Assembly: GCA_032622095.1 (NCBI GenBank)
Contig: CP136064.1
Coordinates: forward strand, 194,525,948-194,589,947
DNA from: Siphonodentalium dalli
Taxonomy: Eukaryota > Mollusca > Scaphopoda > Gadilida > Siphonodentaliidae
Direction of reading: 5' to 3'
DNA length: 64,000 nucleotides
Shown here: positions 32,496 through 44,179 of the stretch, one piece after another
Layout: each line of letters starts with the position of its first letter
How positions within the stretch are numbered: position 1 is the stretch's first letter
Translations under genes and position numbers: made by a program
The notes under the pieces: model-generated
Told to the model about the DNA's origin: nothing
The model's input: only the letters and a program-made list of their open reading frames with translations
The model's database searches: none

Positions 32496-33818
32496 CATTT
32501 GTTAGGGAGCCATATAGTTCTCTTCTGGGCTCTTGATAAAATGTACATTCAAAGAGATAGTGGTAAGTTGTCTCAAATTCCCCACATAAACAGAAGGGGG
32601 AAATTTTACATGGTTATCTGTCAGGTCACCACTCAGGTGGCTGCAGTTCAATCTTAACCGGGTATGGAGGATATGAGATTTACGACATTTACTATGATAA
32701 AAATATGCCGGTGGACGTATATTGTCACTGTTCAGTTCCCTTTGAAGTCTTCGATTGTACTGCTGCTCTTTGTAGTTACTGACAGTTTGTCCCATTCGGT
32801 AATTGCAGATGGTAAGAAAGAATCCATATAATAGTCATAATTAATATTCGAGGGTAGTCTTATATGTTCAAATCTGAAGTTATATCTGGAATTATTTGCC
32901 TGAATTGGTCGTACATAATTTCTTAAAATTGATGGAGCAGTTCCACGTATCATTTTCAAAAAATTGGCATAGCTTGTGTTTTCTACGACGTGAAGAGAGG
33001 AGTTCCCAGCCAGTTTCTGACAAAAGGCACGCATAACTCGTACTGATGGTTGCACCTGTTACTATTCGGGCCATTTCGTAATGTACCTTTTCAATATCGT
33101 CACTAAGATAATCAGGGCAGTTATCCCACACAGGGGAGGCATATTCAAGTATTGGTCGGATAAATGTGTAATTTTTTTTTTCAAGCGTTACTCTGCATAG
33201 CCTGTATCTATGTTTACGTACTAAATTCACTCGACCCCATGAGCCTATGTTATCGAAAGTAAGTCCCAGATGTTTATGGCTGTCAACCTCGACAATTGTC
33301 GCGGCTCCCATGGTCAGATGGGGGTGATATACTGATGTTTCTTCCCTGGAGATTAAAAGAGCTTCCGTTTTCAGGTGGTTGAATTTTACAAGCCATTCTG
33401 ATGCCCAACACATGAGAATTTCGAGGTCATCATTGATTAGTTTTGCGGCCATAGTAGGGTCTTCAATTGTGAGAAATAGAGAGGTGTCATCAGCAAATAG
33501 TCGAATGTTATACCGTATGTTTTCGGTTATATCATTAATATATATTAAAAACAGAAGTGGACCTAATACTGAGCCTTGTGGGACACCTGCTGTTACATCT
33601 TGTAATTCCGAGTGTGTGCCGTCTATGACAACCTGTTGTTGCCTACATTCAAGATACGATTTCATTAAGTTATACAAGTTTCCACGTATACCCATTTTCG
33701 TTAATTTGTTCAAGAGGCCACGGTGCCAGACTTTATCGAACGCTTTACTTATGTCGCAGAATATAGACCGGACCTCTTTTCCGTCGTCTAGTGATCGACA
33801 TATATTGTCATATATTTT
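32496..33818 (-). mobile_element. LINE-3, 5' part: truncated reverse transcriptase (broken)
   Basis: Starts within the reverse transcriptase (YDNICRSLDDGKEVRSIFCDISKAFDKVWHRGLL) and includes AGVPQGSVLGPLLF and FADD. About 65-70% similar by eye to LINE-2 over this stretch. At least two frameshifts: frames 33,833-32,892, 33,055-32,732 and 32,795-32,502 overlap to cover it. It is cut at 32,496 by LINE-2 and continues at 29,222. The 5' junction near 33,818 joins forkhead-unit sequence (TTTTTTGCCAAACTGCC), and about 240 bp present there in unit C (54,060-54,300) are missing, as if deleted at integration. Confidence 0.85.
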
Positions 33819-34642
33819 TTGCCAAACTGCCAAAGAAATTTTCCAAATGTTTTCAATATTTCACACATATATGATTGTAGGCTACACTCTTTATTTTCAC
33901 ATATCATTAATATAGTAGCATTGAATGCCCTTTATTTATTCAATGTTGATGACAAGTAGGGACCCGACGTTTTAAATTCTAGGGCATATACAGTCCGCAT
34001 AAAAGTATTTGATATGATGTGGAACACTCCATTATTATGCGTTCATGATAGAATAGCAAATAATCAATGCCAAACATTTATTATTTCCATAAATATAATA
34101 TCCAAATCGGCAGAACATATATAGTGGCATGTTATGAACAAATTACATGCATGGATTTCAGTTTGTATATCACCCGATAATTCGTCCAGAATAAAGTAGT
34201 AAATATTACATTTGTGCACAGTTCAAACGTTGTTTTCTCTGAAATGGTACAGTCGATGTGGTTGGAATTATCGTCAATCTTAGTTGATTGCTATATTTTT
34301 CCACTGGAGATAGTGTTTGTTTCCAGACCGCGGCCTTTTTCATATTTTCCCAAATATTGTATGCCGTTGCCATGGAAACCAGAAATTATCGTAAACCATG
34401 ACCCGGATCTCGGCACCCCCTCCAAAATTGTTTCCCATTTTACATATCACCAAATTTTCATGCTTTATTCCGGTCTGTCACGATTTTGCTAAAATTTGGC
34501 CCTAAGCCTTTGGACTATCAAGATTGTATTGCGGAACACAATGCATAGTATAACAGCTAACATTGCTGATGGAGTATGTCTCAGTTGGAAAGTAGACTAA
34601 AGGTCGTGTTACGAAGTATCGGGGAGTATTTAACCTACAATG
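33819..34642. repeat. Forkhead unit A flank, first copy
   Basis: Homologous to 45,295-45,705 and 54,296-54,710, but with about 400 bp (33,843-34,243) that B and C lack. A second copy follows at 36,187-36,765. It ends at ...GGGGAGTATTTAA, the exact place where the gag-like repeat sits in B and C. Confidence 0.75.
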
Positions 34643-35560
34643 TTACGCTGTAGTTGTAATAATATGAAGGATTAGTTGTTTTAACCGAATTCTGCGGTGG
34701 TGCATTCATGAAAACAGTATATTATATATTTTTATATGCCTAATAATATGATCTTGAGGGCGTTACCATTTCTGACTAAGTTATAATTGTTGTTTGCTTC
34801 GACAGTGTACGCGACTTGCTTGATTGAGTGCTGTTGAAAGTGACACCTCTCTCTTTTGAGTAATTTCATGTCTCCTATAGGGTGTCCAAGGATTACCTAA
34901 TTACTTAATTGGTGTAGCCGTGCGACAATCAATATATCATTATATGCTGATTTACACAACTAATTAGACACAAGCTACCAGATTACGTGATGGGATCGGG
35001 GACAGAAAAGTGGGAGAAGCAACAAAATCGATTACTGTTTTTGTTGTTGACTGCCGCCAGACTTATTATTTTTAATACAGTTTATTACATCGCACCGGAC
35101 CAGATTTTTTAGGACAAACTTTATCATAAAGGAGGTTTATGTGGGTATCCCATGAGTCACTTATATGAATATTCAATCCCAGGCGCTCATGCTCATCCAC
35201 TCTTTTATTAATTAATATTTACATAGCCCGTCTGTGTTACACTAAATCGTGTTTGGTGATTGGTCAACTGCCAATTGGGTCACCGTTTCATACCCAAATA
35301 ACACACAGACCGTAACACGAATACCACGTCACATATTTGTGATATTATCGGACCTAATCACTAAAATGGGTCAGTAGAATAACTGGACGTGCTTTTCAAA
35401 GTTCAGCCGAATTGCATCTGAAGCCAGTTATTTATATCGATCACGTTATCGTTACTAAGTGATTGGAAATGTTATATTCTGTTGACTCAATGTGCTGCAT
35501 GGTCTAGTCTCAAATTTTCGGCAGATAGCACAGCATTTCTTTTCAACAACCATATACGCG
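34643..35560. repeat. Forkhead unit A distal flank (uninterrupted site)
   Basis: Starts CCTACAATGTTACGCTGTAG and matches 48,151-49,440 and the C, C' counterparts, with about 350 bp missing (the part from ttgattgatacttg to catttcgcc). It shows the empty site for the gag-like repeat of B and C. No gene is supported. Confidence 0.75.
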
Positions 35561-36019
35561 CATTTCCATACATTATCTCTTATATGTTGTATATTTATGT
35601 CATTTGTGTATTATGTGTATTATGTTTGGATTTGGAAATAAAAATATGTTTACACTAAATCGAGAAATGACCGAATAACTCAGCCAGACAATAGCTCGAA
35701 CAAGCAATATCATAAGTTGTGCAATAACAGTACCGATATATGCATACACATAGTTATTAATATATAATTATAAATAAGTATATGTAAGCATATACAATAA
35801 ATCTATTTAGTTGTATATGCTTATATATATTGGCAATATTCATATACATGTTACAGTGTTATACATATATGTAGCGATGAAGGTTATGTAATGTAATCCA
35901 TGTATACAACATTTGTCACCCGGAAGTTCACATGCCTATGTACATATTGTATATATTTAACTGTTATTATCTACATACCTATGTATGTATAGGTTTATGA
36001 GAAATAAACTGATTGATTT
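35561..36019. other. AT-rich spacer in unit A
   Basis: Low-complexity TATA-rich DNA with several aataaa hexamers and ...tttgaaataaactgattg-like LINE-tail composition. No gene or clear repeat boundary was recognised. Confidence 0.4.
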
Positions 36020-36765
36020 GAAAAACCGGAGCATGCAATGTGTCGATAGGAAGCGATTTTGACGTCATAAAAGTATTTCATATTCACACGAAATCCTAAC
36101 TTTTGTCATTTATTTGTATTTATATTTATGTATCTCAAATGCCATGTATATTGGTTTATCGAGATTAAAGAATTGAACTGTTGCCAAAGTTTTTTGCCAA
36201 ACTGCCAAAGAAATTTTCCAAATGTTTTCAATATTCCACACATATATGATTGTAGGCTGCACTCTTTATTTTCACATATCAATATATAGTAGCATTGAAT
36301 GCTCTTTATTTATTCAATGTTGATGACAAGTAGGGACCCGACGTTTTAAATTCTATGGCATATACAGTCCGCATAAAAGTATTTGATATGATGTGGAACA
36401 CTCCGTTATGATGCGTTCATGATGGAATAGCAAATAATCAATGCCAAAAATTAATTATTTCCATAAATATAATATCCAAATCGGCAGAACATATACAGTG
36501 GCATGTTATGAACAAATTACATGCATGGATTTCAGTTTGTATATCACCCGATAATTCGTCCAGAATAAAGTAGTAAATATTACATTTGTGCGCAGTTCAA
36601 ACGTTGTTTTCTCTGAAATGGTACAGTCGATGTGGTTGGAATTATCGTCAATCTTAGTTGATTGCTATATTCTTCCACTGGAGATTGTGTTTGTTTCCAG
36701 ACCGCGGCCTTTTTCATATTTTCCCAAATATTGTATGCCGTTGTCATGGAAACCAGTATAGTTAA
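36020..36765. repeat. Forkhead unit A flank, second copy
   Basis: Starts AAAAACCGGAGCATGCAATG as at 45,201 and 54,201, then matches 33,819-34,390 including the 400-bp block missing from B and C (about 97% by eye). A short unrelated insert of about 75 bp lies at 36,104-36,178. Unit A thus contains a partial internal duplication. Confidence 0.75.
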
Positions 36766-37184
36766 TCTATAGTTTTAAAATATAAAAGACTACCATTGAC
36801 AAAAGACTTAGAGTGTGGGGTTTTCGTGGTTATACTCATAACAGTTAAAGTGCAAGTTAAGATAACAATCAAGGGGAAATCTCAAACATTGGTCAAGGAC
36901 TATTTGTATGATGATCTAATGCAGCTCATATCTTGATTGTGACATTTGACCATTTTAATAAACATTTGTTAGCACAAGTAGCAATATTGACTGTGGAAAT
37001 ATAAAAATGTACATTTGTGACACGTGAAAATCAAGTTAGAAACGTGCGATATGATGCTAAATGGCCGTAAAAGTGTGTAATCGAAATGTTACCGTGTGTT
37101 CAATATAAATAAGCAAAAAAATACCGGGCGTTCAATGTTTTTTTGTCAGATCTTACCGTGCGTTCAATTCTGTTGGAGCACCAC
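36766..37184. other. Spacer, no recognised content
   Basis: AT-rich sequence without coding motif; the phrase accgtg-gttcaat recurs twice (37,090 and 37,154). Confidence 0.4.
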
Positions 37185-38303
37185 GCTTTGAAATCGTGCT
37201 CGTATGTCGAGAAAACACAGGAAACAGGGGACAAACGCTAAGCGTGGCAATACACCACTATATGTAATTATGTTCTTGTGTTATCACATTATCCGTATTG
37301 TGTGCTCTGGTGGGGTCGACTCGTCACTTCTCAATTTTAATAAAATTTAAAAATTTACAATCGTGGGCCAATCATTCTCCGTGTCACTGGGCCACTCTCC
37401 ATGGAATTAAGTCATTGTTTTATCATATTCCATTACATAATGCCAAGTACGCTTCTAACCAATTATTTTAATTATTTTAATAATTAAATTAATTAACAGT
37501 ACAAGTAGGTTGACTGTTACTTCGCTTTTTCGCATTTCCTCCATGTGGGCCGCGATGCGTTTCGCTTTGATCTTGATTTTTTGTTCATGGTTCTTAAATA
37601 AATAATATATGTTATAAATATCAAAGTTGTGTAACTAAAATATATACGGTACTTTTACAAAGTTTTATTATTTCTTTTTGTTATGCCGTGGTCATATCTT
37701 GACGCACAGAGGTGATTCATTTATGCCCTTTTATAGAATGAAACTTAAAATCGTGCTTTGAAATCGTGCTCGTATGTCGAGAAAACACAGGAAACAGGGG
37801 ACAAACGCTAAGCGTGGCAATACACCACTATATGTAATTATGTTCTTGTGTTATCACATTATCCGTATTGTGTGCTCTGGTGGGGTCGACTCGTCACTTC
37901 TCAATTTTAATAAAATTTAAAAATTTACAATCGTGGGCCAATCATTCTCCGTGTCACTGGGCCACTCTCCATGGAATTAAGTCATTGTTTTATCATATTC
38001 CATTATATAATGCCAAGTACGCTTCTAACCAATTATTTTAATATTAATTAACAGTACAAGTAGGTTGACTGTTACTTCGCTTTTTCGCATTTCCTCCATG
38101 TGGGCCGCGATGCGTTTCGCTTTGATCTTGATTTTTTTGTTCATGGTTCTTAATTAAATAATATATGTTATAAATATCAAAGTTGTGTAACTAAAATATA
38201 TACGGTACTTTTACAAAGTTTTATTGTTTCTTTTTGTTATGCCGTGGTCATATCTTGACGCACAGAGGTGATTCATTTATGCCCTTTTATAGAATGAAAC
38301 TTA
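37185..38303. repeat. Tandem duplication, 570-bp unit
   Basis: GCTTTGAAATCGTGCTCGTA starts both copies (37,185 and 37,755). They are nearly identical to AGAATGAAACTTAA; the second lacks about 20 bp of a TTAAT-rich tract near 38,043. No coding content was recognised. Confidence 0.9.
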
Positions 38304-38305
38304 AT

Positions 38306-38515
38306 GAGTGCACCCATGATTCTCAGGGGGTCGGCTGAGTTTGGATTTCCGGGAAAACGCCGATACGGGTTTCTCTATGGACCCTTGCTCAGTTACCCCC
38401 CTTCGTGTTTAAACATATGCACCTATGATCCTCAGGGGGTGGGCCAAGTTTGGATTTCCGGTAATCACCGAGATGGGTTTCTTTGGGGACCCATGCCTGG
38501 TTAACCCCTTTATAC
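38306..38515. repeat. Imperfect tandem duplication, about 109-bp unit
   Basis: CTCAGGGGGT-GGC-AGTTTGGATTTCCGG followed by GATACGGGTTTCT / GAGATGGGTTTCT and GTTA-CCCC occurs twice. GC-richer than its surroundings. Confidence 0.75.
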
Positions 38516-38715
38516 AACTTGATAACACTTGCAGTATAATTTAATGTTTATCAAATGATCTCATGTATGAATATTTAGACTCCACCTCACTATATTACCA
38601 CGGCATATCAAAATAGAGATAATCATTATTGAAGTCGCTTCACTCCCATCTTTCGTTTTGGCTGATGCACGGTATGCAATACCAATTAACTTGACAAACG
38701 TTCTTTCCTTCCTGC
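38516..38715. other. Spacer, no recognised content
   Basis: AT-rich, no motif; leads into a LINE tail. Confidence 0.35.
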
Positions 38716-38966
38716 ACTCGATCCCTCTATACCCCCTCCTTGAACAATATTTTTCGGATCTAACATGTTTTCCCCGTCTGCTAAACTTACCCTATATGGT
38801 ATATATTCTGATACCAAGGGTAAACTTTCCTTCTCCGGGGAAAAGACTTGATAAAAGCCTTTGGGCTTGTTGTCTAATCGCCGTTTTGAACTCTATTATT
38901 ATTTATGTCAAATTGTTTGTATGTATTACATGTTTTGTTCGAAATTAAATATTGTTTACACCAAGC
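38716..38966 (+). mobile_element. LINE 3'-end fragment
   Basis: Plus-strand counterpart of 5783-6060, ending AATTAAATATTGTTTACACC. The tail type (AAAAGACTTGATAAAAGCC...GGCTTGTTGTCTAATC) also matches that of the LINE inserted at 46,494, whose tail reads AAAAG-TTTTTATAAAAGCC. Confidence 0.7.
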
Positions 38967-39239
38967 GTGGCTTTCAATGGGATATCAAGGCATCCAAAAC
39001 ATGTCTTTGTTTCAAAATAAGACATGGTATAGTTTGATCGCAGACGTGACATGTTTTTAGCACGAAAATAGGAGGTTTAACCTTGATTTACTGAAACGAA
39101 ATTAGTACGAACATTGTAGCGGAACACACCCCTCATCGAGGCAGATTGGCACCCAGGCTGGGATGTTTACACAATTGGAGGGAAAGACGAAAATATACGT
39201 ACCGTAGTCAAGCTGAGGCGATCGACTTTTATTTTATTC
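38967..39239. other. Spacer, no recognised content
   Basis: No motif recognised. Confidence 0.35.
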
Positions 39240-39960
39240 CGTTCATACACAGTGGGATCGGGGACAGAACAGTTGTTGACTGCCGCCAGACTTATTATTT
39301 TAAATACAGTTTATTACATCGCACCGGGACCAGATTTATTAGGACAAACTTTATCATAAAGGGGGTTTATGTGGGTATCACATGAGTCACTTATATGAAT
39401 ATTCACATCCCACGCGCTCATGCTCATCCACTCTTTTATTAATTAATATTTACATAGCCCGTCTGTGTTACACTAAATCGTGTTTGGTGATTGGTCAACT
39501 GCCAATTGGGTCACTGTTTCATACACAAATAACACACATATCGTAACACAAATACCACACCACACACATTGCTGATATTATCGGACCTAATCACTAAAAA
39601 GGGTCAGTAGAATAACTGGACGTGCTTTACAAAGTTCAGCCGAATTGCATCTGAAGCCAGTTATTTATATCGACCACTCTATCGTTACAAAGTGCTTTGA
39701 ACTGTTATATTGTGCTGACTCAATGTGCTGCAAGGTCTATTCTCAATTTCTCGGCAGAGTTTGTAAAAGAATACGCACATCTTTTTTTGTGGGAATAAAT
39801 CATCAAAAAGCTATATAAGTATAAGAAACGAATGTAGATTGCGTTATTGGGGTATACGTCACTGTAGTCCTTGTGAGCTCGTCGCCGTATCCCACAATAA
39901 CACCCCACCAACTACATTTATACTTTAATTAAACGATATAATGGATGGGAATAAAGAATA
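39240..39960. repeat. Partial extra copy of the unit-end repeat
   Basis: From GTGGGATCGGGGACAGAA it matches 34,990-35,560 and 48,885-49,440 (about 90-95% by eye), without the fringe to the left. The part beyond 39,785 resembles 500-660 in the lectin intron, marking this as a dispersed repeat that the forkhead unit contains. Confidence 0.65.
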
Positions 39961-40460
39961 CTTGGGCCAATTGTTAGTATGCGTGATTTCTTATAGATAA
40001 TCATCCCCATGACACGAGGAGTCTAAATTGTGGTTTAAAGATGATTAACCAATAAGCAACTAAATAAATAGTGATCTAAACACAGTTGTGGAATGGCCAA
40101 AACAATAGTTACTTTTAATTCATCAAAATAGAAAACCTTCTTATGGAGGAAGCTACACATCCATCTATACTTCTTTGTCAAACGCTCTCACAGAAGAGGC
40201 GAATGGGTTTCACATATTGCGGACATAACATCTAAATCGCTAATGAGGAGAAAAAAATACAGCCTGCACAGAAAACACGTCAGGGACGTGACAACATGAT
40301 GAATTATCTAACAATTTAATGCCTGACATACGTTGGACACTTCACACTTATGTTGAAAGGTATCCCATAGTGAGGAAACTTGTTGGTTTTAGACCAACAG
40401 TCGCACATATCAATTGGAAACTGGGGTGGGGGTGAAATGTTTGACATTCTCAACAGTTTT
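39961..40460. other. Spacer before unit B, no recognised content
   Basis: AT-rich, no coding motif. Homology with unit A resumes near 40,463 (GGTACCGGTTGTAAAATCAA). Confidence 0.4.
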
Positions 40461-40852
40461 GAGGTACCGGTTGTAAAATCAAATTCTTCAAAAGGGGTGG
40501 AACTTTGGTATGGTCAATGTTGTGCAGCTGAACATTTATGGGTGGAGACACTCTAGCCACGTCCCTGGGCTGGATATGCCGAGTTCTGACTATTGATACT
40601 CGAAGAAAGTGTATTATCATTTATTGATCTCAACAAAAACAGTTTTATACAACAATAAAATTAGCACAGTTTTCTAATAACACGACTTTAAGCAGACAAT
40701 GATTCAGGTAATATATACAATCGACGAATCAAGTAATCTACATGCTAGTAAGTACAATTACATCTGTCATCGTAACTATAACAACGTAATAAATAACAAC
40801 AAACAGATATTCCATAAAAGCTGATCTGAATTCTAAAAAAGGATGTTCTTTT

Positions 40853-40944
40853 AGCTTTTCTGCAATGAATCTAAACCAACATTCTTAGTTGTCAATAATG
40901 GTTAACAACTAAGGATATTGGTTTAGATTCATTGCAGAAAAGCT
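40853..40944. repeat. Near-perfect 92-bp palindrome, unit B
   Basis: Arms of 40 bp (AGCTTTTCTGCAATGAATCT...) with a 12-bp centre and two arm mismatches. Unit A has only the left arm (about 11,083-11,130). Confidence 0.9.
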
Positions 40945-41025
40945 GATATATTTGATATAACATGATTTTGATATGTCGTGTTGTACATTTGGCAATTATG
41001 GAATATCATACATCAATAACATGAT

Positions 41026-42269
41026 TCATGAATACTTAACAGAATCTAAGCAATAAGGTGACTGAAAATCACTGGAATGAGCACTGTTAGCATATAGTTC
41101 GTTGTGAGAAGATTGGAACGACAGCGCCGACACTGTAGCTTCCATAACAGGAGGAGTGCTGGTGTAGTATGGAGAACCGAAGTGGTATGGATGTTGATAT
41201 CCGTGTCCATACTGCTGGTAACCGCTGAAGCTGTATGTGGGGTTGAACTGATACGGCACTGATGGATAACTGTATGTAGTTGTAGGGTGAGAACACTGTT
41301 CGTATTTAGAGCTTGACTGCGGTTGCGCATAAGCTGATGCGTCGACTGGTTGAATCGTACGTAGTGGCGGACTGCTCGGAAGATCACTGATATACGATGA
41401 GTCCAATTTATAGTCAGTGAGCCGTCTTTTGACATCGAACTCTGGACTGGAATCCAACAGTGTCTCATAACCACTATCCACACTAATGTTTGGTGACGAG
41501 TAACTAACAGGGATTGTTGAAGCACACGGGGACATAACCGGGGAGTCGGATGGCGAAGAAGGATCACTGGCGACGAATGGTTGAACTGGTGACGCGATTG
41601 ACGGGAGCCGGTCGGTAAACTGTTGCTCGATCGTTGTTGGTTTAACTGACGTCGTGGTGCCATCACGTGGTGATAGATCGCAGATCTGCATCTCGAAGAC
41701 TTTTCACGGCTCAGCTGACATGCAGAGCTGGTGCTTGAATGTCTCCATCCTATGTAACAACGCTGCGGAAACACGGTCCCAGAACTGGCCGGCGTTCACT
41801 CGATAATAGCCCCAACGCAGGGTGTTTGTGCCGCTCTCTCTGTCGACGTTAGATCGATAGTCTCCCTTGGCGAATGTGGGAAGGCTGCTGGGGACGATGG
41901 TCCAGAGGAATGTAGCTCTGCCGAGAGGTCCGGACTGAGGCTGACCGCGACCGACGCCGATCTTGGTGAAGCATTTGGTCTTGGAGAGGCTGTGTCTGAC
42001 GGCGTTCTTCCAGTGTTCTCTCGTCGAATGTCGGAAGAACGAGAAGCGATGCTTGATGTAGCGGTAGATCTCGGTGATTGGTAGGCAGAAGTTTTGAGAT
42101 CTCAGGACGGCGATGTAAATGAGCTCGGTGTATGAGTAGTTGGGCTTGACGTTGATGTCATCGCTGACGTCAAGTCGTTCGTAGAGGGCGATGAAGTTGT
42201 CGACGACTTTGCGGAGATCTATGTCCGTTTCTTGTGAAAATTGAGTCTGTGTTTGTTGTTCGTAGGCAC
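41026..42269 (-). pseudogene. Forkhead gene copy B, exon 2 (premature stop)
   Basis: Same length (1244 bp) and frame as intact copies C and D, with one lesion: CGA to TGA at 41,704-41,706 in ...SAEP-R-KVFEM, a CpG-type transition. Joined to exon 1 (44,010-44,091) translation would give 215 residues: the full forkhead domain (68-154) and the following helix-rich segment, but not the Ser/Pro-rich and Tyr-rich C terminus. The rest of the frame remains open and near-identical to C and D, so the stop is recent. Product could be unstable through nonsense-mediated decay only if a downstream junction existed; the stop lies in the last exon, so mRNA may persist. Confidence 0.85.
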
Positions 42270-44009
42270 CTGGAAGCAGAAGACGGTTCGATTAAGAAAC
42301 AATAATGGGCGTGCTGTGGTCAGAAGCTGTTAGATAACACCATGAGACAGGGCGTTGTCTTATTACCTAACATAAAATCATTTAAAGCTGTACCCAGAAT
42401 TCAACACATAGAGACCGGATACATACTACACGGTATTGTGTGTATAGCTGTATATATTAACAGGATGGCCTTCGTGTTGGGTATTTCTGTTAATAATGGT
42501 CACTCCCGTTAAAACCTCCATAAACATAAATGGGATTAAAATATAGACAGACATTGTTCTTATACCATTAATAAATATCGCGTAAATAGTATGTTATTAT
42601 CAAGATCGTACGATTTGGTATGTAAACATACGCCAAAACTGTTAGAGAACCTGACTTTTGTTTATATAACAAAGCGTACAAACTTGACAATAGCATACTA
42701 TTTACACGATATTTATGACTGGTTTAAGAATAAAATATGTCTATATTTTAATATTCTTTCTGTTTATTGCAGTTTTAACTAGTGTGACTGTGTTAACGGC
42801 ATAACCATGACGAAGACCATCCGTGCCTTTAATGCCCTTAGTATTACGTGATTGAAGGTAGCCATGGATGATTGTATAACTATTAACCATATGCACATCA
42901 TCAAATCCACCGGACAAACATTAGAATCACAGTCAACAATATATTCAGCAACAATGGGCATAACTTCATCAAAAATAAGAACTAGAACTATCTAGTGAGT
43001 AGTCTAAACAGTATTTATTCTCCCCAAAAAATACATATGTGCCATTTAATCAGTGTTACAATGCAGCCTTGTATTAACAAACTGAAAGGTTGTGTTGGTG
43101 CTCTGGACATTTGATATGCCTTTAACGAACAAAAAATAAGGATTGCGACGATACGCAGGATACCCTTAAGTTTAAAGAGGACAACACACAGTTCGAAGTC
43201 CGGGATTACTGTGATAATCCAACCTTATCACGGTACCGCCATTTTACGTGTGTATTCCGTTTTACATTGCGGATATGATTTTAAGGAAGAAGTTAACAAA
43301 AGGGTTGTGGTGGTACTCTGGATACCCTTTCATCGATAGAGGGACAAGCGCAGCACAACATAGTTAAATTAAGAAAAAAATAGATGAGTGAAGGATGGAA
43401 ATGATGGGAAGAGAGGATTTGACAACACGCATTGAAGTCATACAAAATACAACATTATTTGGCCAGCCATTTGCCGGTATATCAATATTTCGTCACAATT
43501 TTCGTGTATCTGCTCCGTTCAAAGTAGACAATATTTGGAAGCTCAACTTGGAAGCTTGTCCATTTAAGAACTATACATGGCATAAATAAAGAGCGTCTGT
43601 GCATAGACACACTTTTATGATGAAGGGAAATATTGTTCCAATTAAGATCGAAGATATGCTGCAAACCAAAAAACATTAAGAGTTCACATGCGATAAATAG
43701 CTATTATGGTTGCGTTGTCCAATAACGAACATCAATAATGGTCAGGGATCCCAATATTGACGATGGAATTTGGTAACTTGTCGCATGGACCTTATATGAC
43801 ACCCGCAAAACTGTTTGTTTGTTGTACAGGATGTACATATTTTATCGCACATGATTACATTCACTTATGTAAACTGTTTTACAATTATATGGAATTAATT
43901 ATTGTTGTCTTGTAATATGTCAACGATAACACTCGACACTGTAAGGATTGGCGGGCAAGGAATTTAGCGGTATATGATTTTGAAAAGACTATGACGGAAA
44001 TGAACATAC
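42270..44009 (-). other. Forkhead copy B intron with foldback element
   Basis: 1740-bp phase-1 intron. The foldback element occupies 42,498-42,790 (arms of about 100 bp, as in copy A). The remaining sequence is about 99% identical to the intron of C. Open frames at 42,591 and 43,395-43,676 show no domain and are on both strands. Confidence 0.75.
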
Positions 44010-44091
44010 CTGGTCGGTGCTGGAGAAGACGACGAACTTTTTCAGAATGATCATCGTGGATGGCGAATTCGTCGGAAACTTTACGCTTCAT
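44010..44091 (-). pseudogene. Forkhead gene copy B, exon 1
   Basis: Encodes MKRKVSDEFAIHDDHSEKVR and seven more residues plus one base, ending CAG|GTATGT. Identical in phase and length to copy C. The exon itself is intact; the gene is called a pseudogene because of the stop in exon 2. Confidence 0.82.
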
Positions 44092-44144
44092 AATTGTCTG
44101 ACGGCGTGTGGGTTGTTTGTCGTTGTTTGTGGCGAAAGTAAGAC

Positions 44145-44179
44145 TGAATGAAAGAGCCGATAATCTGGGCACATTTAAA
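44145..44179 (-). promoter_or_regulatory. Possible core promoter of forkhead copy B
   Basis: TTTAAA at 44,174-44,179 lies about 31 bp upstream of an initiator-like TTCAGTC (A at 44,145), 54 bp before the ATG. Same arrangement as copy C. Inferred from spacing only. Confidence 0.4.
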
